Assembly: GCA_025061735.1 (NCBI GenBank)
Contig: JANXAU010000013.1
Coordinates: 1 to 50,189 of the forward strand
DNA length: 50,189 nt
Source: Candidatus Bipolaricaulota bacterium
Lineage (GTDB): Bacteria; Bipolaricaulota; Bipolaricaulia; RBG-16-55-9; DRXL01
Reading direction: 5' to 3'
Shown: piece by piece, positions 24,122 through 32,603 of the stretch
Layout of the letters: each line of letters starts with the position of its first letter
Numbering within the stretch: the stretch's first letter is position 1
The notes under the pieces: generated by a model
Database searches by the model: none
Seen by the model: the letters and a program-made list of their open reading frames with translations, nothing else
Told to the model about the DNA's origin: nothing
Position numbers and translations under genes: made by a program

Positions 24122-24862
24122 AGGCTCTTGGAGAATCTTTGCGATCTGCGCTTCTAGTCGGGGATAGTGCGTGCCGCGCCAGTAGAATCGGTGACAGCTT
24201 GTGCAAAGAAGGTACTCGTCGTGTGTGGCGGCCACGTTGGGAGGGAGCCGCTCAAGGATCTGGTGCTTCTCTACCGATACGAGCTGCCCGTTGCAGACCA
24301 AGCACCGTTGGAACGGAGCTATCAGGGTTTCTAGGTGAAAGCGTCGGAGGACTTCGCGGGCTTGTTGGACGGGGTCTGTGGAGCGCAGCCAGTAGCCGTG
24401 CGTGACGGCGTTGTGCTTGAGCAGCCCACGATCTCGGGTGAGCACGATGCGCCGTTCACGAGCCGCCAAGGCGACCAGCTCGCTGTCGTCGTACTCGTTG
24501 GAGTGCAGGGTATCAAATCCCAGCAGGCGTAGCAGCCGCGCGAGCTTCCCCAAGTGGACATCGGCGACGAACGCGATCTGTCTTAAAGGCTTTTCGCGCA
24601 GTTGCACGATGGGGGAGATATCTAAGCTCTCGAAGACGGGGTAGACCGCGACGCGGTCGCCGTCGCGCAGACGATGCGAGAAGCCCACAGACTGCCCGTT
24701 GACGACGATAAGATCGACTTCGGTATGGGGCACGCCCAGGGCTTCGATGGCATCTTTGACCGCGGGTGCGTTCCCAAAGCTATACTCGATATCCCGTTGC
24801 CGGTGTTTCGGGGGTAAGAAGTCGTTCAGCTCGCCGTAGAACCGAAAGACCGCCGTGCTCAT
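24116..24862 (-). CDS. Mut7-C RNase domain protein with N-terminal ubiquitin-like fold
   Basis: A 248-residue protein of two parts. Residues 1 to about 85 form a ThiS/MoaD-like beta-grasp (FRFYGELNDFLP ... LIVVNGQSVGFSHRLRDGDRVAVYPVFE). The rest is a Mut7-C PIN-like RNase: FVADVHLGKLARLLRLLGFDT, the acidic EYDDSEL, RRIVLTRDRGLLK, then a zinc ribbon (CLVCNGQL and CTSCHRFYWRGTHY). This fused form is widespread in bacteria and is thought to act on RNA; its substrate is unknown. It converges on moaC. Confidence 0.92.
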   Translation of the reverse strand: MSTAVFRFYGELNDFLPPKHRQRDIEYSFGNAPAVKDAIEALGVPHTEVDLIVVNGQSVGFSHRLRDGDRVAVYPVFESLDISPIVQLREKPLRQIAFVADVHLGKLARLLRLLGFDTLHSNEYDDSELVALAARERRIVLTRDRGLLKHNAVTHGYWLRSTDPVQQAREVLRRFHLETLIAPFQRCLVCNGQLVSVEKHQILERLPPNVAATHDEYLLCTSCHRFYWRGTHYPRLEAQIAKILQEPL

Positions 24863-24949
24863 GGTCGTGAGTCTCTATTCTACAGGCTCTTGCAAGTCTT
24901 AGCATACAGTGGGCTTATGACGCGTTTTCAGAGAGCTTCTGTGGCCTAG

Positions 24950-25179
24950 TCCATCAACTGGGTCTCGTCGGAGGATCCGCCGTTTTTGATTCTGCACGGC
25001 GGGCACGATATACTGGTCCCCATGAGTCAGTCCCGGATCTTTTACGACAAGCTGCGGGCTGCCAAGGTGCCTGCGCGATGTTCGTGATGGTCAAGAATGC
25101 TGGGCAGGGCTTTGTGCCGCTAGGCAGGCCGGCCATTCCCTCGCCGGCCGCAAGAATGGAACAGAGTGATCTGAGATAA
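24950..25179 (+). pseudogene. remnant of an alpha/beta hydrolase (esterase/BD-FAE type)
   Basis: The plus strand reads as the C-terminal third of an esterase: INWVSSEDPPFLILHGGHDILVP carries the catalytic-Asp motif, followed by QSRIFYDKLRAAKVPA. A frameshift near 25076 then moves the reading to a second frame, FVMVKNAGQGFVPL, ending at TAA 25177-25179. The usual NAGHGF motif here has Gln in place of the catalytic His, and an in-frame stop lies just upstream at 24947. The rest of the gene is gone. It occupies the otherwise empty gap before the Kelch gene. Confidence 0.6.
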
Positions 25180-25201
25180 CCGTTCAAAGGAGGCTGAGAT
25201 C

Positions 25202-26164
25202 GTGCATCTCCGTCTGGTCGTCGCTATATGTATTCTCGGCGGTCTTGTTGGTGTAGCCAGTGCTCAAGAGATGGGAAGATGGCTCAAGGGAGCGCCGCTT
25301 CCCGTGCCGCGCAGCGAGGTCGCTGTCGCAGAAGTTTCGGGCAAGATCTACGTCATCGGCGGCTTCGATGGTGATCGCAGAACGAGCGCAGTGGTCGAAG
25401 CCTATGATCCCGCCACCGACCAATGGACCCCGATTGCACCGTTGCCCCGCGGGCTGAATCATCCTATGGCCGCCGGAGCCAATGGCAAGCTCTATGTTAT
25501 AGGGGGGTATTTAGGGCCAGCGTTGAACAACGCTACCAACGCGCTCTGGGAGTACGATCCAGCGACGCAGCGCTGGATCGAAAGGGCTGCGATGCCGACG
25601 GTGCGAGCTGCAGGCGCGGCCGTCGTTGTTGACGGGAAGATCTACGTCGTGGGAGGCGCACGCGCAACGGGATCCGTGGGTGACTTTGCCGTCTACGATC
25701 CCCAGACGAATCGCTGGACGACGCTCCCCGCAATGCCCACACCGCGAGACCATATCGCTGCCGGAGCTTACGGGAAGAAGATCTACGTAGCCGGAGGCCG
25801 CCCGCCCTTCACCGGAGGGCTGCGCACGCTCGAAGTCTTCGATCTGGAGGCCCAGCGCTGGGCCGCGCTCGCGCCAATGCCCACCGGGCGCTCGGGGATC
25901 GCTGGGGCGGTCGTGAGAGGCTGCTTCTATGTCTTCGGGGGCGAAGGCAATCGCCAGAGCGCCACGGGCGTCTATGAACAGAACGAAGTCTATGATCCCA
26001 AGTCCAACCGATGGGAGTCCCAGCCGCCGATGCCAACCCCTCGTCACGGGATCGGGGCAGCCGTCTGGGAGAATAGAATCTATATCCCCGGTGGCGCGCC
26101 GCTCCTAGGCTTCAGCGTCAGTAACGCCCATGAAGTCTATGAGCCGACGAAGAGCTGTGAATGA
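25202..26164 (+). CDS. secreted Kelch-repeat protein
   Basis: A 320-residue protein starting with GTG, 8 nt after AAAGGAGG. A signal peptide (VVAICILGGLVGVASA) precedes six Kelch repeats of about 48 residues, each with the GKIYVIGG-type strand and a Trp about 25 residues later (YDPATDQWTPIAPLP, YDPQTNRWTTLPAMP). The repeats form a six-bladed beta-propeller for ligand binding in the periplasm or at the surface. Its last codons overlap the start of the next gene by 4 nt (ATGA). Confidence 0.92.
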   Translation: MHLRLVVAICILGGLVGVASAQEMGRWLKGAPLPVPRSEVAVAEVSGKIYVIGGFDGDRRTSAVVEAYDPATDQWTPIAPLPRGLNHPMAAGANGKLYVIGGYLGPALNNATNALWEYDPATQRWIERAAMPTVRAAGAAVVVDGKIYVVGGARATGSVGDFAVYDPQTNRWTTLPAMPTPRDHIAAGAYGKKIYVAGGRPPFTGGLRTLEVFDLEAQRWAALAPMPTGRSGIAGAVVRGCFYVFGGEGNRQSATGVYEQNEVYDPKSNRWESQPPMPTPRHGIGAAVWENRIYIPGGAPLLGFSVSNAHEVYEPTKSCE

Positions 26165-26946
26165 CTCTGATGAAGCCCACAGAACAGAAAGAGCAAGTCC
26201 GAAGCGTCTTCACCCAAGCGGCCGACAGCTACGTTCGGCACAAGGGCGAGGCCGATCGAGCCTCTCACGAAGCGATGCTGCGGCTCTCGAGAGTCCAGCC
26301 GAGCGACCGCGTCTTAGACATCGGCTGTGGCCCCGGCTTTGTCACGCTGCTCTTCGCCGAGCGCGCTCAAGAAGCGATCGGTCTGGATCTGACCCCCGCA
26401 TTCTTAGAGAGGGCGCGCCAACGCCAAGAGGAACTCGGCCTCAAGAACGTGCGCTTTCTTGAAGGGGACGCCGAACAGATGCCCTTCGAAGATAGTTCGT
26501 TCACGATAGTCATCTCGCACAAAGCGTTCCACCACTTTGCCAACCCTCGCAAAATACTCTCAGAAGTGCATCGCGTCTTGCGCCCCCAAGGACGGCTCGT
26601 CTTGGGAGATACGATCTCGTCGGATGATCCGAGCGTCAACAGCGTGCACAACGAGCTGGAGCGCCTGCGCGATCCCTCTCACGTGAAGATGTACGGGCTG
26701 CGTGAACTCCAAGAGCTTCTCACTTCAGCAGGCTTTCGCATGACCGAGTGCGAAGTCTTGGAAGACGAGCGCACGTTCGAGTGGTGGATGTCGGTGATCA
26801 CACCGCCGCCGGAGGTGATCGCTCGTATCAGGCAGACTCTGATCGAAGATATAGCTCACAACCGAACGGGCTTGGCCCCGCGGCTCGACGGGGAGACGCT
26901 CTGGCTCAAGCGCCGCGCCGCGGTGCTGGTCGCCGTGAGACGCTAG
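26161..26946 (+). CDS. class I SAM-dependent methyltransferase
   Basis: A 261-residue methyltransferase of the UbiE/Methyltransf_11 type with motif I (VLDIGCGPGFVTLLFA), motif II (LEGDAEQMPFEDSSFTIV) and motif III (LRPQGRLVLGDTI). Small-molecule O- or C-methylation is likely; the substrate is unknown. The ATG at 26161 overlaps the Kelch gene stop; a second ATG at 26170 is possible. Translational coupling to a secreted Kelch protein is not a pairing I recognise. Confidence 0.88.
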   Translation: MTLMKPTEQKEQVRSVFTQAADSYVRHKGEADRASHEAMLRLSRVQPSDRVLDIGCGPGFVTLLFAERAQEAIGLDLTPAFLERARQRQEELGLKNVRFLEGDAEQMPFEDSSFTIVISHKAFHHFANPRKILSEVHRVLRPQGRLVLGDTISSDDPSVNSVHNELERLRDPSHVKMYGLRELQELLTSAGFRMTECEVLEDERTFEWWMSVITPPPEVIARIRQTLIEDIAHNRTGLAPRLDGETLWLKRRAAVLVAVRR

Positions 26947-26951
26947 ACAGT

Positions 26952-27620
26952 TTACTTGGACGCTTTCGCAAGCGCCTCTTCGATCTTCTGGCGAAAAGTC
27001 TCGATGGGATGCGCCCCAACCATGAGCTGGCCGTTGATCACGAAGCTGGGCGTCCCGGTGACGCCCGCCTCGCGGCCCGCGGCGATGTCTTCGTCAACTT
27101 CAGCTTTGTACTTGCTCTGATCTAGGCACGCGTTGAATTTGGCCGTGTCCAGCCCCAGCCCCGCGGCTAGCTCTTTGAGCGTCGAGCGCAAGAGTTGGCT
27201 GCCCGCGGCTACGGTCTCAAAGAGCTTATCGTGATACTCCCAGAAGCGGCCCTGCTCGTGGGCGCACTCGGAGGCTTCCGCCGCCCAGCGCGATTCCACC
27301 CCCAAGAACGCAAAGTTTCGGTAGATATAGCGCACCTTGCCCGTGTTGATGTACTCCGTGACGATTAGAGGGAGAGTGCGCGTGAAGTGTCTCACGCAGA
27401 AGCCGCACTTGAAGTCGGCAAATTCGACGATCGTCACAGGGGCGTCGGGAGCGCCTTTGGAGGGTTCTTCGAGAAACGCTGGGCTGGGGGCTGGAGCTTG
27501 AGGAGGCGTCGCCACCGATGGACGACTATCCCGTGGAGACGTGATCGTTTTGAACAGCCACCCTCCCAACAACCCGAGCAATACGCCGATCAAGAAAAAG
27601 ATCCACCACTTGTCGCTCAT
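26952..27620 (-). CDS. DsbA-family thiol oxidoreductase, membrane-anchored
   Basis: A 222-residue protein with an N-terminal membrane helix (WWIFFLIGVLLGLLGGWLF), a Pro-rich linker and a DsbA/BdbD-like thioredoxin domain: the active site CGFC at residues 72-75 and the cis-Pro loop TGTPSFVING. It should make or shuffle disulfides outside the cytoplasm. Its start overlaps the MNT-HEPN gene by 4 nt, and AAGGAGG precedes it. It is the last gene of a five-gene leftward operon. Confidence 0.92.
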   Translation of the reverse strand: MSDKWWIFFLIGVLLGLLGGWLFKTITSPRDSRPSVATPPQAPAPSPAFLEEPSKGAPDAPVTIVEFADFKCGFCVRHFTRTLPLIVTEYINTGKVRYIYRNFAFLGVESRWAAEASECAHEQGRFWEYHDKLFETVAAGSQLLRSTLKELAAGLGLDTAKFNACLDQSKYKAEVDEDIAAGREAGVTGTPSFVINGQLMVGAHPIETFRQKIEEALAKASK

Positions 27621-28348
27621 GATCTCCTCCTTCTTTTGGGCTTTAACTTGGCTGCGAGGATCTTCTGCAACTCTTCGGCCAACGCGATGAGCTCCTTGGC
27701 GTGATCGCGCCCGATCTCAGCGTTGAAGTCGTACCGTGCTCGATTTCTCGTCTCTAAGCTGCGATGGAGGCGACGGCCCAGCTCCGCTGGAACTTGGTGC
27801 GCCTTCACATAGAGCCGCCCGAACTCGCCCACCAGACCCCCGTGGCTCCCCGGTAGCTCCTCGAGCTTGAGGAGCAGCAGCCCCTTGACACACAGCTCGG
27901 CGGCGTTGTACGCCGCATCCACCGCCAGCCGGAAGCTCGATGCCCTAAGGGCAAGTCGGGCGCCCTCTAGATACTCTTCCGACAAGCTCCGATAGTTCTC
28001 CGCTTCGCTGCGCTTGAGTTCCTCTTCGTTCATCGAGTAAACCTCTTGGCCGTATCGGCTCGCTCGATAGAGAAAATAACTAGGAGACCGAAGCGCCTCT
28101 ATGGGATAGACCAAGGGTTCGATGCTCTCGCCATAGCGAACATAGGTCTCCAACTGCGCCGCGGCGCAAAGCTCAGAGAGTCTGTCTATCTCGCGCGTGC
28201 CCACGACCAACAGATCTACGTCGCTCTCTTTGGTGGCCGTCCCCCTCGCCACGCTGCCGAAGAGCACGATCTTAGCCACAGGAGCTTGATGCCGAAGCAG
28301 ATGCTCGACAAAATGCTCTATAGCGGCTTGCCTGACGCGCGTCGTCAT
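27617..28348 (-). CDS. MNT nucleotidyltransferase fused to a HEPN domain
   Basis: A 243-residue fusion. Residues 1 to about 110 are a minimal nucleotidyltransferase: GS at 31-32 and the D-x-D at 43 and 45 (GSVARGTATKESDVDLLVV), complete for catalysis. From about 130 to the end lies a HEPN helical bundle (YLEGARLALRASSFRLAVDAAYNAAELCVKGLLLL, later ETRNRARYDF). In MntA-HepT systems these are separate antitoxin and toxin proteins, where MntA adds AMP to the HEPN Tyr; the Tyr in RARYDF is a candidate site. A single-chain version could be self-regulating or a non-toxic relative. ATG 28348 is chosen; longer forms run into the thiolase gene. Confidence 0.85.
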   Translation of the reverse strand: MTTRVRQAAIEHFVEHLLRHQAPVAKIVLFGSVARGTATKESDVDLLVVGTREIDRLSELCAAAQLETYVRYGESIEPLVYPIEALRSPSYFLYRASRYGQEVYSMNEEELKRSEAENYRSLSEEYLEGARLALRASSFRLAVDAAYNAAELCVKGLLLLKLEELPGSHGGLVGEFGRLYVKAHQVPAELGRRLHRSLETRNRARYDFNAEIGRDHAKELIALAEELQKILAAKLKPKRRRRS

Positions 28349-28362
28349 GACGTTTGCTCTCT

Positions 28363-29529
28363 TTAGAGCCGTTGCACGGCCAGTGAAAGCCCGTTGCCGC
28401 CGCCCATGCAGATCGTCGCCAGGCCCAACCGAGCGTTGCGGTCTTGCATCGCCCAGACAAGCGTCGTCAAGATGCGCGCGCCGCTGGCGCCGATAGGATG
28501 CCCCAGAGCGACTGCTCCGCCGTGGACGTTCACCCGCGACCAGTCCCACTCTAACTCTTTGCCGTCGGCCAACACTTGGGCCGCGAACGCTTCGTTGATC
28601 TCAATGAGATCAAAATCGCTGATCTTGAGATTGAGCTTGTTCATCAGCTTGCGGGTCGATTCGACGGGCGCGTAGAAGAGATCAATCGGGGCAGTGCCCG
28701 CAGCAGCGTAATCTAAGATCTTAGCTAACGGCTTGTAGCCGCGCTTTTTGGCTTCGTCGCTGGACATGATCAAGAGCGCGGAGGCGCCGTCGTTCAGCCC
28801 CGGCGCGTTCCCCGCCGTGACCGTCCCGCCCTCTTTGAACGCGGGCTTGAGCGCCGCCAGCTTCTCCAAAGACGTATCCGGGCGCGGCGTCTCGTCTTCG
28901 GTGATCGGGCCGTCCTTGGCGTGCAGCGTGATAAGCTCGTTCGCGAACTTTCCGGCCTTCATCGCAGCCACGGCCTTGCGGTGGCTCTCATACGCGAAGC
29001 GATCTTGGTCCTCTCGGGTGATCTTCGATTTCTCCGCCGTGTACTCGGCAGCTAATCCCATGTGGCAGTTATCAAAGGGCGACCAGAGGCCGTCGTGGAT
29101 CATCGCATCAATGAATTTTTGATCGCCGTACTTAAAGCCCGCGCGCGCCCCTTTGAGCAAGAACGGCGCGTTGCTCATGGATTCCATCCCGCCAGCGATG
29201 ATCGCCTTGGCGTCGCCGGCCTTGATCGCTTGGGCGGCCATGATGACGGCCTTCAGCCCGGAGCCGCAGACTTTATTGACCGTGACGGCCGGGACACTGG
29301 GCGACAGCCCGCCGAAGATCATCGCTTGGCGCGCCGGGGCTTGCCCCAAGCCCGCCTGCACGACATTCCCCATGATCACCTCGTCCACGTCGTCGCCCTT
29401 GAGCCGATTGCGCTCTTTGAGGGCACGGATGACAGCAGCTCCTAACTCAACGGCGCTGAACTGAGAGACCCGTCCCAAGAATCTGCCGATTGGCGTCCGC
29501 ACCGCGTCTACGATGACGACGTCCACCAT
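28363..29529 (-). CDS. acetyl-CoA C-acetyltransferase (thiolase)
   Basis: A 388-residue thiolase with all catalytic motifs: the nucleophilic Cys in VNKVCGSGLKAV, the NEAFA motif, the His in GHPIGASGAR and the second Cys in CMGGGNG. It condenses two acetyl-CoA or cleaves acetoacetyl-CoA. GGGAGG precedes the ATG. It lies between osmC (9 nt upstream) and the MNT-HEPN gene (14 nt downstream) in a tight operon, with no other beta-oxidation genes there. Confidence 0.95.
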   Translation of the reverse strand: MVDVVIVDAVRTPIGRFLGRVSQFSAVELGAAVIRALKERNRLKGDDVDEVIMGNVVQAGLGQAPARQAMIFGGLSPSVPAVTVNKVCGSGLKAVIMAAQAIKAGDAKAIIAGGMESMSNAPFLLKGARAGFKYGDQKFIDAMIHDGLWSPFDNCHMGLAAEYTAEKSKITREDQDRFAYESHRKAVAAMKAGKFANELITLHAKDGPITEDETPRPDTSLEKLAALKPAFKEGGTVTAGNAPGLNDGASALLIMSSDEAKKRGYKPLAKILDYAAAGTAPIDLFYAPVESTRKLMNKLNLKISDFDLIEINEAFAAQVLADGKELEWDWSRVNVHGGAVALGHPIGASGARILTTLVWAMQDRNARLGLATICMGGGNGLSLAVQRL

Positions 29530-29538
29530 ATGACCTCC

Positions 29539-29955
29539 CTAGGTGGGATTGATCTGATATTCGTAGGAGACTTCGGCTTTGGGCTTGAGGGAGTTGGAGA
29601 CCGAGCAGTATTTTTCCAGCGAGAGATCAATCGCTTTTTTGAGCTTCTCTTCGGGGACGTCGCCCCAGATCTTGTAGATCACTTTGATCTTGGTGAAGTA
29701 TTTGGGGTACTCTGGGGCGCGCTCGCCGTCGAGGGCTATTTCAAAGCGCGTGAATTGGACCTGCATCTTTCTGAGAATCGAGACGACGTCCATCCCCGTG
29801 CAGCCTCCGAGGGCGATCAAGAGCAGTTCCATGGGGCGCGGCCCCGTATCGCTGCCCCCGACGTCTTCGGTGGTGTCCATGACGATCGCATGGCCACTGG
29901 CGCTCGTGCCCACAAACTGCATCCCGTCTACCAATCGCACCGTAGCGCTGGGCAT
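29539..29955 (-). CDS. OsmC/Ohr-family protein
   Basis: A 138-residue OsmC-like protein. Both redox-active Cys are present: ELLLIALGGCTGMDVVSILRK and, near the C-terminus, LEKYCSVSNSLK. These proteins detoxify organic hydroperoxides or act as thiol-dependent enzymes. AGGAGGGG with 5-nt spacing fixes the ATG at 29955; the stop codon of the upstream 34-residue gene lies inside this ribosome-binding site, so the two are coupled. Confidence 0.92.
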   Translation of the reverse strand: MPSATVRLVDGMQFVGTSASGHAIVMDTTEDVGGSDTGPRPMELLLIALGGCTGMDVVSILRKMQVQFTRFEIALDGERAPEYPKYFTKIKVIYKIWGDVPEEKLKKAIDLSLEKYCSVSNSLKPKAEVSYEYQINPT

Positions 29956-29966
29956 GGCAGCCCCTC

Positions 29967-30071
29967 CTAGGGATAGAGCAAGGCGCGGCGCTTCTGGCGG
30001 CGCTTCGCCGCCATCTTGCGCTTGAACTTGCGCTGCCACTTAGGACGATACCGATAGTTCATCTTGGCCAT
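29967..30071 (-). CDS. 34-residue highly basic protein
   Basis: The ATG at 30071 opens a 34-codon frame, MAKMNYRYRPKWQRKFKRK at the N-terminus and ALLYP at the end, with 15 Lys/Arg. AAGGAGGG with 5-nt spacing is an excellent Shine-Dalgarno, and a promoter (TTGGCC-18-TAAAAT) points at it. The aromatic-basic pattern (NYRYRPKW) followed by a KR-rich helix suggests an RNA- or ribosome-binding peptide. I do not recognise the family. It heads the operon osmC-thiolase-MNT/HEPN-dsbA and its stop overlaps the osmC ribosome-binding site. Confidence 0.65.
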   Translation of the reverse strand: MAKMNYRYRPKWQRKFKRKMAAKRRQKRRALLYP

Positions 30072-30103
30072 AAGAACCCTCCTTGAACGTCATCGCTAGA
30101 CAC

Positions 30104-30133
30104 ATTTTAACAGAAAGCGACGCGCGTGGCCAA
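30104..30133 (-). promoter_or_regulatory. promoter of the 34-residue gene and osmC-thiolase operon
   Basis: On the minus strand TTGGCC (30128-30133) and TAAAAT (30104-30109) are separated by 18 nt; the leader is about 27 nt. Confidence 0.5.
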
Positions 30134-30170
30134 CGATTTCGTTCAGCTTCTTGTTTTAGTTCTCTTGTGC

Positions 30171-30176
30171 TATAAT
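30171..30176 (+). promoter_or_regulatory. -10 box of the AbrB-like gene
   Basis: A perfect TATAAT lies 22 nt before the ATG at 30199; the -35 is weak (TTCTTG, 17 nt upstream). Confidence 0.45.
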
Positions 30177-30198
30177 AAAAAAAGAAGGGAGGTCTGTC

Positions 30199-30456
30199 AT
30201 GGCGCTCATCCAAGTCGGGCGGCACCACGAGCTGATGCTCCCCAAGGGGATGATCGAGGCTCTGCGCCTCAAGCCCGGAGACTGGCTCCACGTCGAGCTG
30301 CGCGAGAACCAGATCGTGCTTGCGCCCGCGGTGGGGGAGAGGGCGGAATGGTCGGAGGAAGAGCTGCGCGCGGTGCGCAAATACTTAGAGACCGAAGAGG
30401 CCAAAGCCACGGCGCACATGAAGCTCGAAGAGGGGATCGAGGAGGTGCATCGCTAG
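30199..30456 (+). CDS. AbrB/MazE/SpoVT-type DNA-binding protein
   Basis: An 85-residue protein whose first 45 residues form the swapped-hairpin AbrB fold ([42 protein letters not shown]), followed by an acidic helix ([20 protein letters not shown]). Such proteins are usually antitoxins of PIN or MazF/RelE toxins; the C-terminal helix is where a toxin would bind. No toxin gene is adjacent: uvrB converges from the right with a 4-nt overlap, and the left side is a divergent operon. It may be an orphan antitoxin or a transcription regulator. GGGAGG precedes the ATG. Confidence 0.85.
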   Translation: MALIQVGRHHELMLPKGMIEALRLKPGDWLHVELRENQIVLAPAVGERAEWSEEELRAVRKYLETEEAKATAHMKLEEGIEEVHR

Positions 30457-32441
30457 CGAATCCCAATAAGTTCTTGGCGCAGCTCTTTGATCTCGTCGCG
30501 CAACTGCGCCGCTCGCTCGAAGTCCAAGCGCTTGGCCGCGGCGTACATCTCCTGTTCAAGCTCTCGGATGAGATCGGCCAACTCGGCGGGTGTTTTGACG
30601 ACGAGCTTCTTCTTGCTCTTCTTCTCTTCGGCGCGCTCCCGCGCCAGCTCCGGCATGAATTCTTTGATCGCTTTCTTCACGGTCTCCGGCGTGATCCCGT
30701 GCTCTTGATTGTACTCCAACTGGAGCCGGCGTCGGCGCTGGGTCTCGGCGATCGCGCGCTCCATCGAGCCGGTTAGCTCATCGGCGTAGAGGATCACGCG
30801 CCCGCGCACGTGGCGCGCCGCGCGCCCCATCGTCTGAATGAGCGACGTCTCCGAGCGCAAGAAGCCCTCCTTGTCTGCGTCCAAGATCGCTACTAAGGAG
30901 ACTTCGGGGAGATCCAACCCCTCGCGCAAGAGATTGATCCCCACCAAGACGTCAAACTCGCCCAGACGCAAATCCCGAAGAATATCTACGCGCTCCAGCG
31001 TCTCGATCTCCGAGTGCAAATAGCGCGCTCGAATCCCCAGCTCCGTCAGATACTCCGTCAAGTCCTCGGCCATCTTCTTCGTCAGCGTCGTCACCAAGAC
31101 GCGCTCGCCCCGCTGAGTGATCTTTTGGATTTCACTTATCAGATCGTCAATCTGCCCCTGCACCGGGCGGACGACCACTTCGGGGTCAACCAAGCCCGTC
31201 GGGCGAATGATCTGCTCGACGATCCGTTGGCTCTGGGCGCGCTCGTACGGCCCCGGCGTCGCTGACACATAGATCACTTGGTTGATTTTGCGCTCGAACT
31301 CTTCAAACTTCAACGGGCGGTTATCCAGCGCCGACGGGAGCCGAAAGCCGTATTCTATCAAGATCTCTTTGCGGGCGCGATCCCCGTTGTACATGCCGCG
31401 AATTTGGGGGATCGTCTGGTGAGATTCGTCAATGACTATCAAGAAATCTTTGGGGAAGTAATCTATCAGCGTCTGTGGGGGCGTGCCGGGTTCGCGCCCA
31501 TCGAGATGGCGAGAGTAGTTCTCGACACCGGGGCAATAGCCCAGCTCGCGCAGCATCTCCAAGTCGTACTTGGTGCGTTGCTCTAGACGATGGGCTTCGA
31601 GGAGCTTGCCGGCGCGGCGCAGCTCAAGGAGCCGTTCTTCGAGTTCGGCTTGGATCGTCTGGAGGGCGCGTTCGAGCTTCTCGCGCCCGGTGACCCAGTG
31701 GGTGGCCGGGTAGATCACGGTGAAGCTCAGCTCGCGCAACCGTTTGCCCGTGAGCGCGTCTATCTCCCAAATGCGCTCGATCTCGTCGCCAAAGAGTTCG
31801 ATTCTGATCGCGTTCTCGCTGTAGGCGGGGACAACTTCGATGGTATCGCCCTTGGCGCGGAACGTGCCGCGCTCAAAGCCGATCTCGTTGCGCTCGTATT
31901 GGAGTTCGACCAATCTTCGCAGAATCTCGTCGCGCGGCTTGGTAGCCCCTTGGCGCAGCGCAAGAGTCATCGCCGCATATTCTTCTGGAGTTCCCAGCCC
32001 GTAGATGCACGAGACGCTGGCGACGATGATCACATCGCGGCGCTCTAAGAGCGCACTGGTCGCTGCGTGGCGCAGGCGGTCTATCTCGTCGTTGATCGAC
32101 GCGTCTTTTTCGATATACGTATCTGTCTGGGGGATATACGCTTCGGGCTGATAATAGTCATAGTAGCTGACGAAGTAGTGCACGGCGTTGTCGGGGAAGA
32201 ACTCGCGGAATTCGTTGCAGAGCTGGGCAGCTAGAGTTTTATTGTGAGCGATGACGAGCGTTGGTTTTTGGACGTTTTGGATGACGTGAGCGATGGTGAA
32301 GGTCTTGCCAGAGCCGGTGACTCCAAGAAGAGTCTGGTGCTGGAGGCCACTGTGCAAGCCTTCGGTCAGTTGGCGGATCGCTTTGGGCTGGTCGCCGCGC
32401 GGGGGAAAGGGCGAGACGAGTTTGAACTCTTGGGTGCCCAT
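30453..32441 (-). CDS. uvrB: excinuclease ABC subunit UvrB
   Basis: A 662-residue UvrB with Walker A ([12 protein letters not shown]), the beta-hairpin [33 protein letters not shown], helicase motifs ([12 protein letters not shown] and [25 protein letters not shown]) and a C-terminal UVR helical hairpin ([18 protein letters not shown]). It is the damage-verifying helicase of nucleotide excision repair. The ATG at 32441 matches family starts; a longer frame runs into the tRNA-Ala gene and is an artefact. The start codon is only 9 nt from the tRNA 3' end and has no Shine-Dalgarno. Confidence 0.97.
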   Translation of the reverse strand: MGTQEFKLVSPFPPRGDQPKAIRQLTEGLHSGLQHQTLLGVTGSGKTFTIAHVIQNVQKPTLVIAHNKTLAAQLCNEFREFFPDNAVHYFVSYYDYYQPEAYIPQTDTYIEKDASINDEIDRLRHAATSALLERRDVIIVASVSCIYGLGTPEEYAAMTLALRQGATKPRDEILRRLVELQYERNEIGFERGTFRAKGDTIEVVPAYSENAIRIELFGDEIERIWEIDALTGKRLRELSFTVIYPATHWVTGREKLERALQTIQAELEERLLELRRAGKLLEAHRLEQRTKYDLEMLRELGYCPGVENYSRHLDGREPGTPPQTLIDYFPKDFLIVIDESHQTIPQIRGMYNGDRARKEILIEYGFRLPSALDNRPLKFEEFERKINQVIYVSATPGPYERAQSQRIVEQIIRPTGLVDPEVVVRPVQGQIDDLISEIQKITQRGERVLVTTLTKKMAEDLTEYLTELGIRARYLHSEIETLERVDILRDLRLGEFDVLVGINLLREGLDLPEVSLVAILDADKEGFLRSETSLIQTMGRAARHVRGRVILYADELTGSMERAIAETQRRRRLQLEYNQEHGITPETVKKAIKEFMPELARERAEEKKSKKKLVVKTPAELADLIRELEQEMYAAAKRLDFERAAQLRDEIKELRQELIGIR

Positions 32442-32450
32442 AGGGACTTC

Positions 32451-32523
<73 letters not shown>

Positions 32524-32535
32524 AAACGACAGATT

Positions 32536-32565
32536 ATCTTACACAGAGTCATCCCCCTCTGTCAA
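32536..32565 (-). promoter_or_regulatory. promoter of tRNA-Ala(GGC) and uvrB
   Basis: On the minus strand a consensus TTGACA (32560-32565) and TAAGAT (32536-32541) are 18 nt apart, about 12 nt before the mature tRNA. It is the only promoter seen for uvrB. Confidence 0.65.
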
Positions 32566-32567
32566 GC

Positions 32568-32596
32568 TTGCCCGCTCTTCCCTCCCCCAGTAGAAT
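32568..32596 (+). promoter_or_regulatory. promoter of the coiled-coil zinc-ribbon gene (leaderless)
   Basis: TTGCCC (32568-32573) and TAGAAT (32591-32596) are 17 nt apart; the ATG follows after 7 nt (ACTATTA). Confidence 0.65.
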
Positions 32597-32603
32597 ACTA
32601 TTA

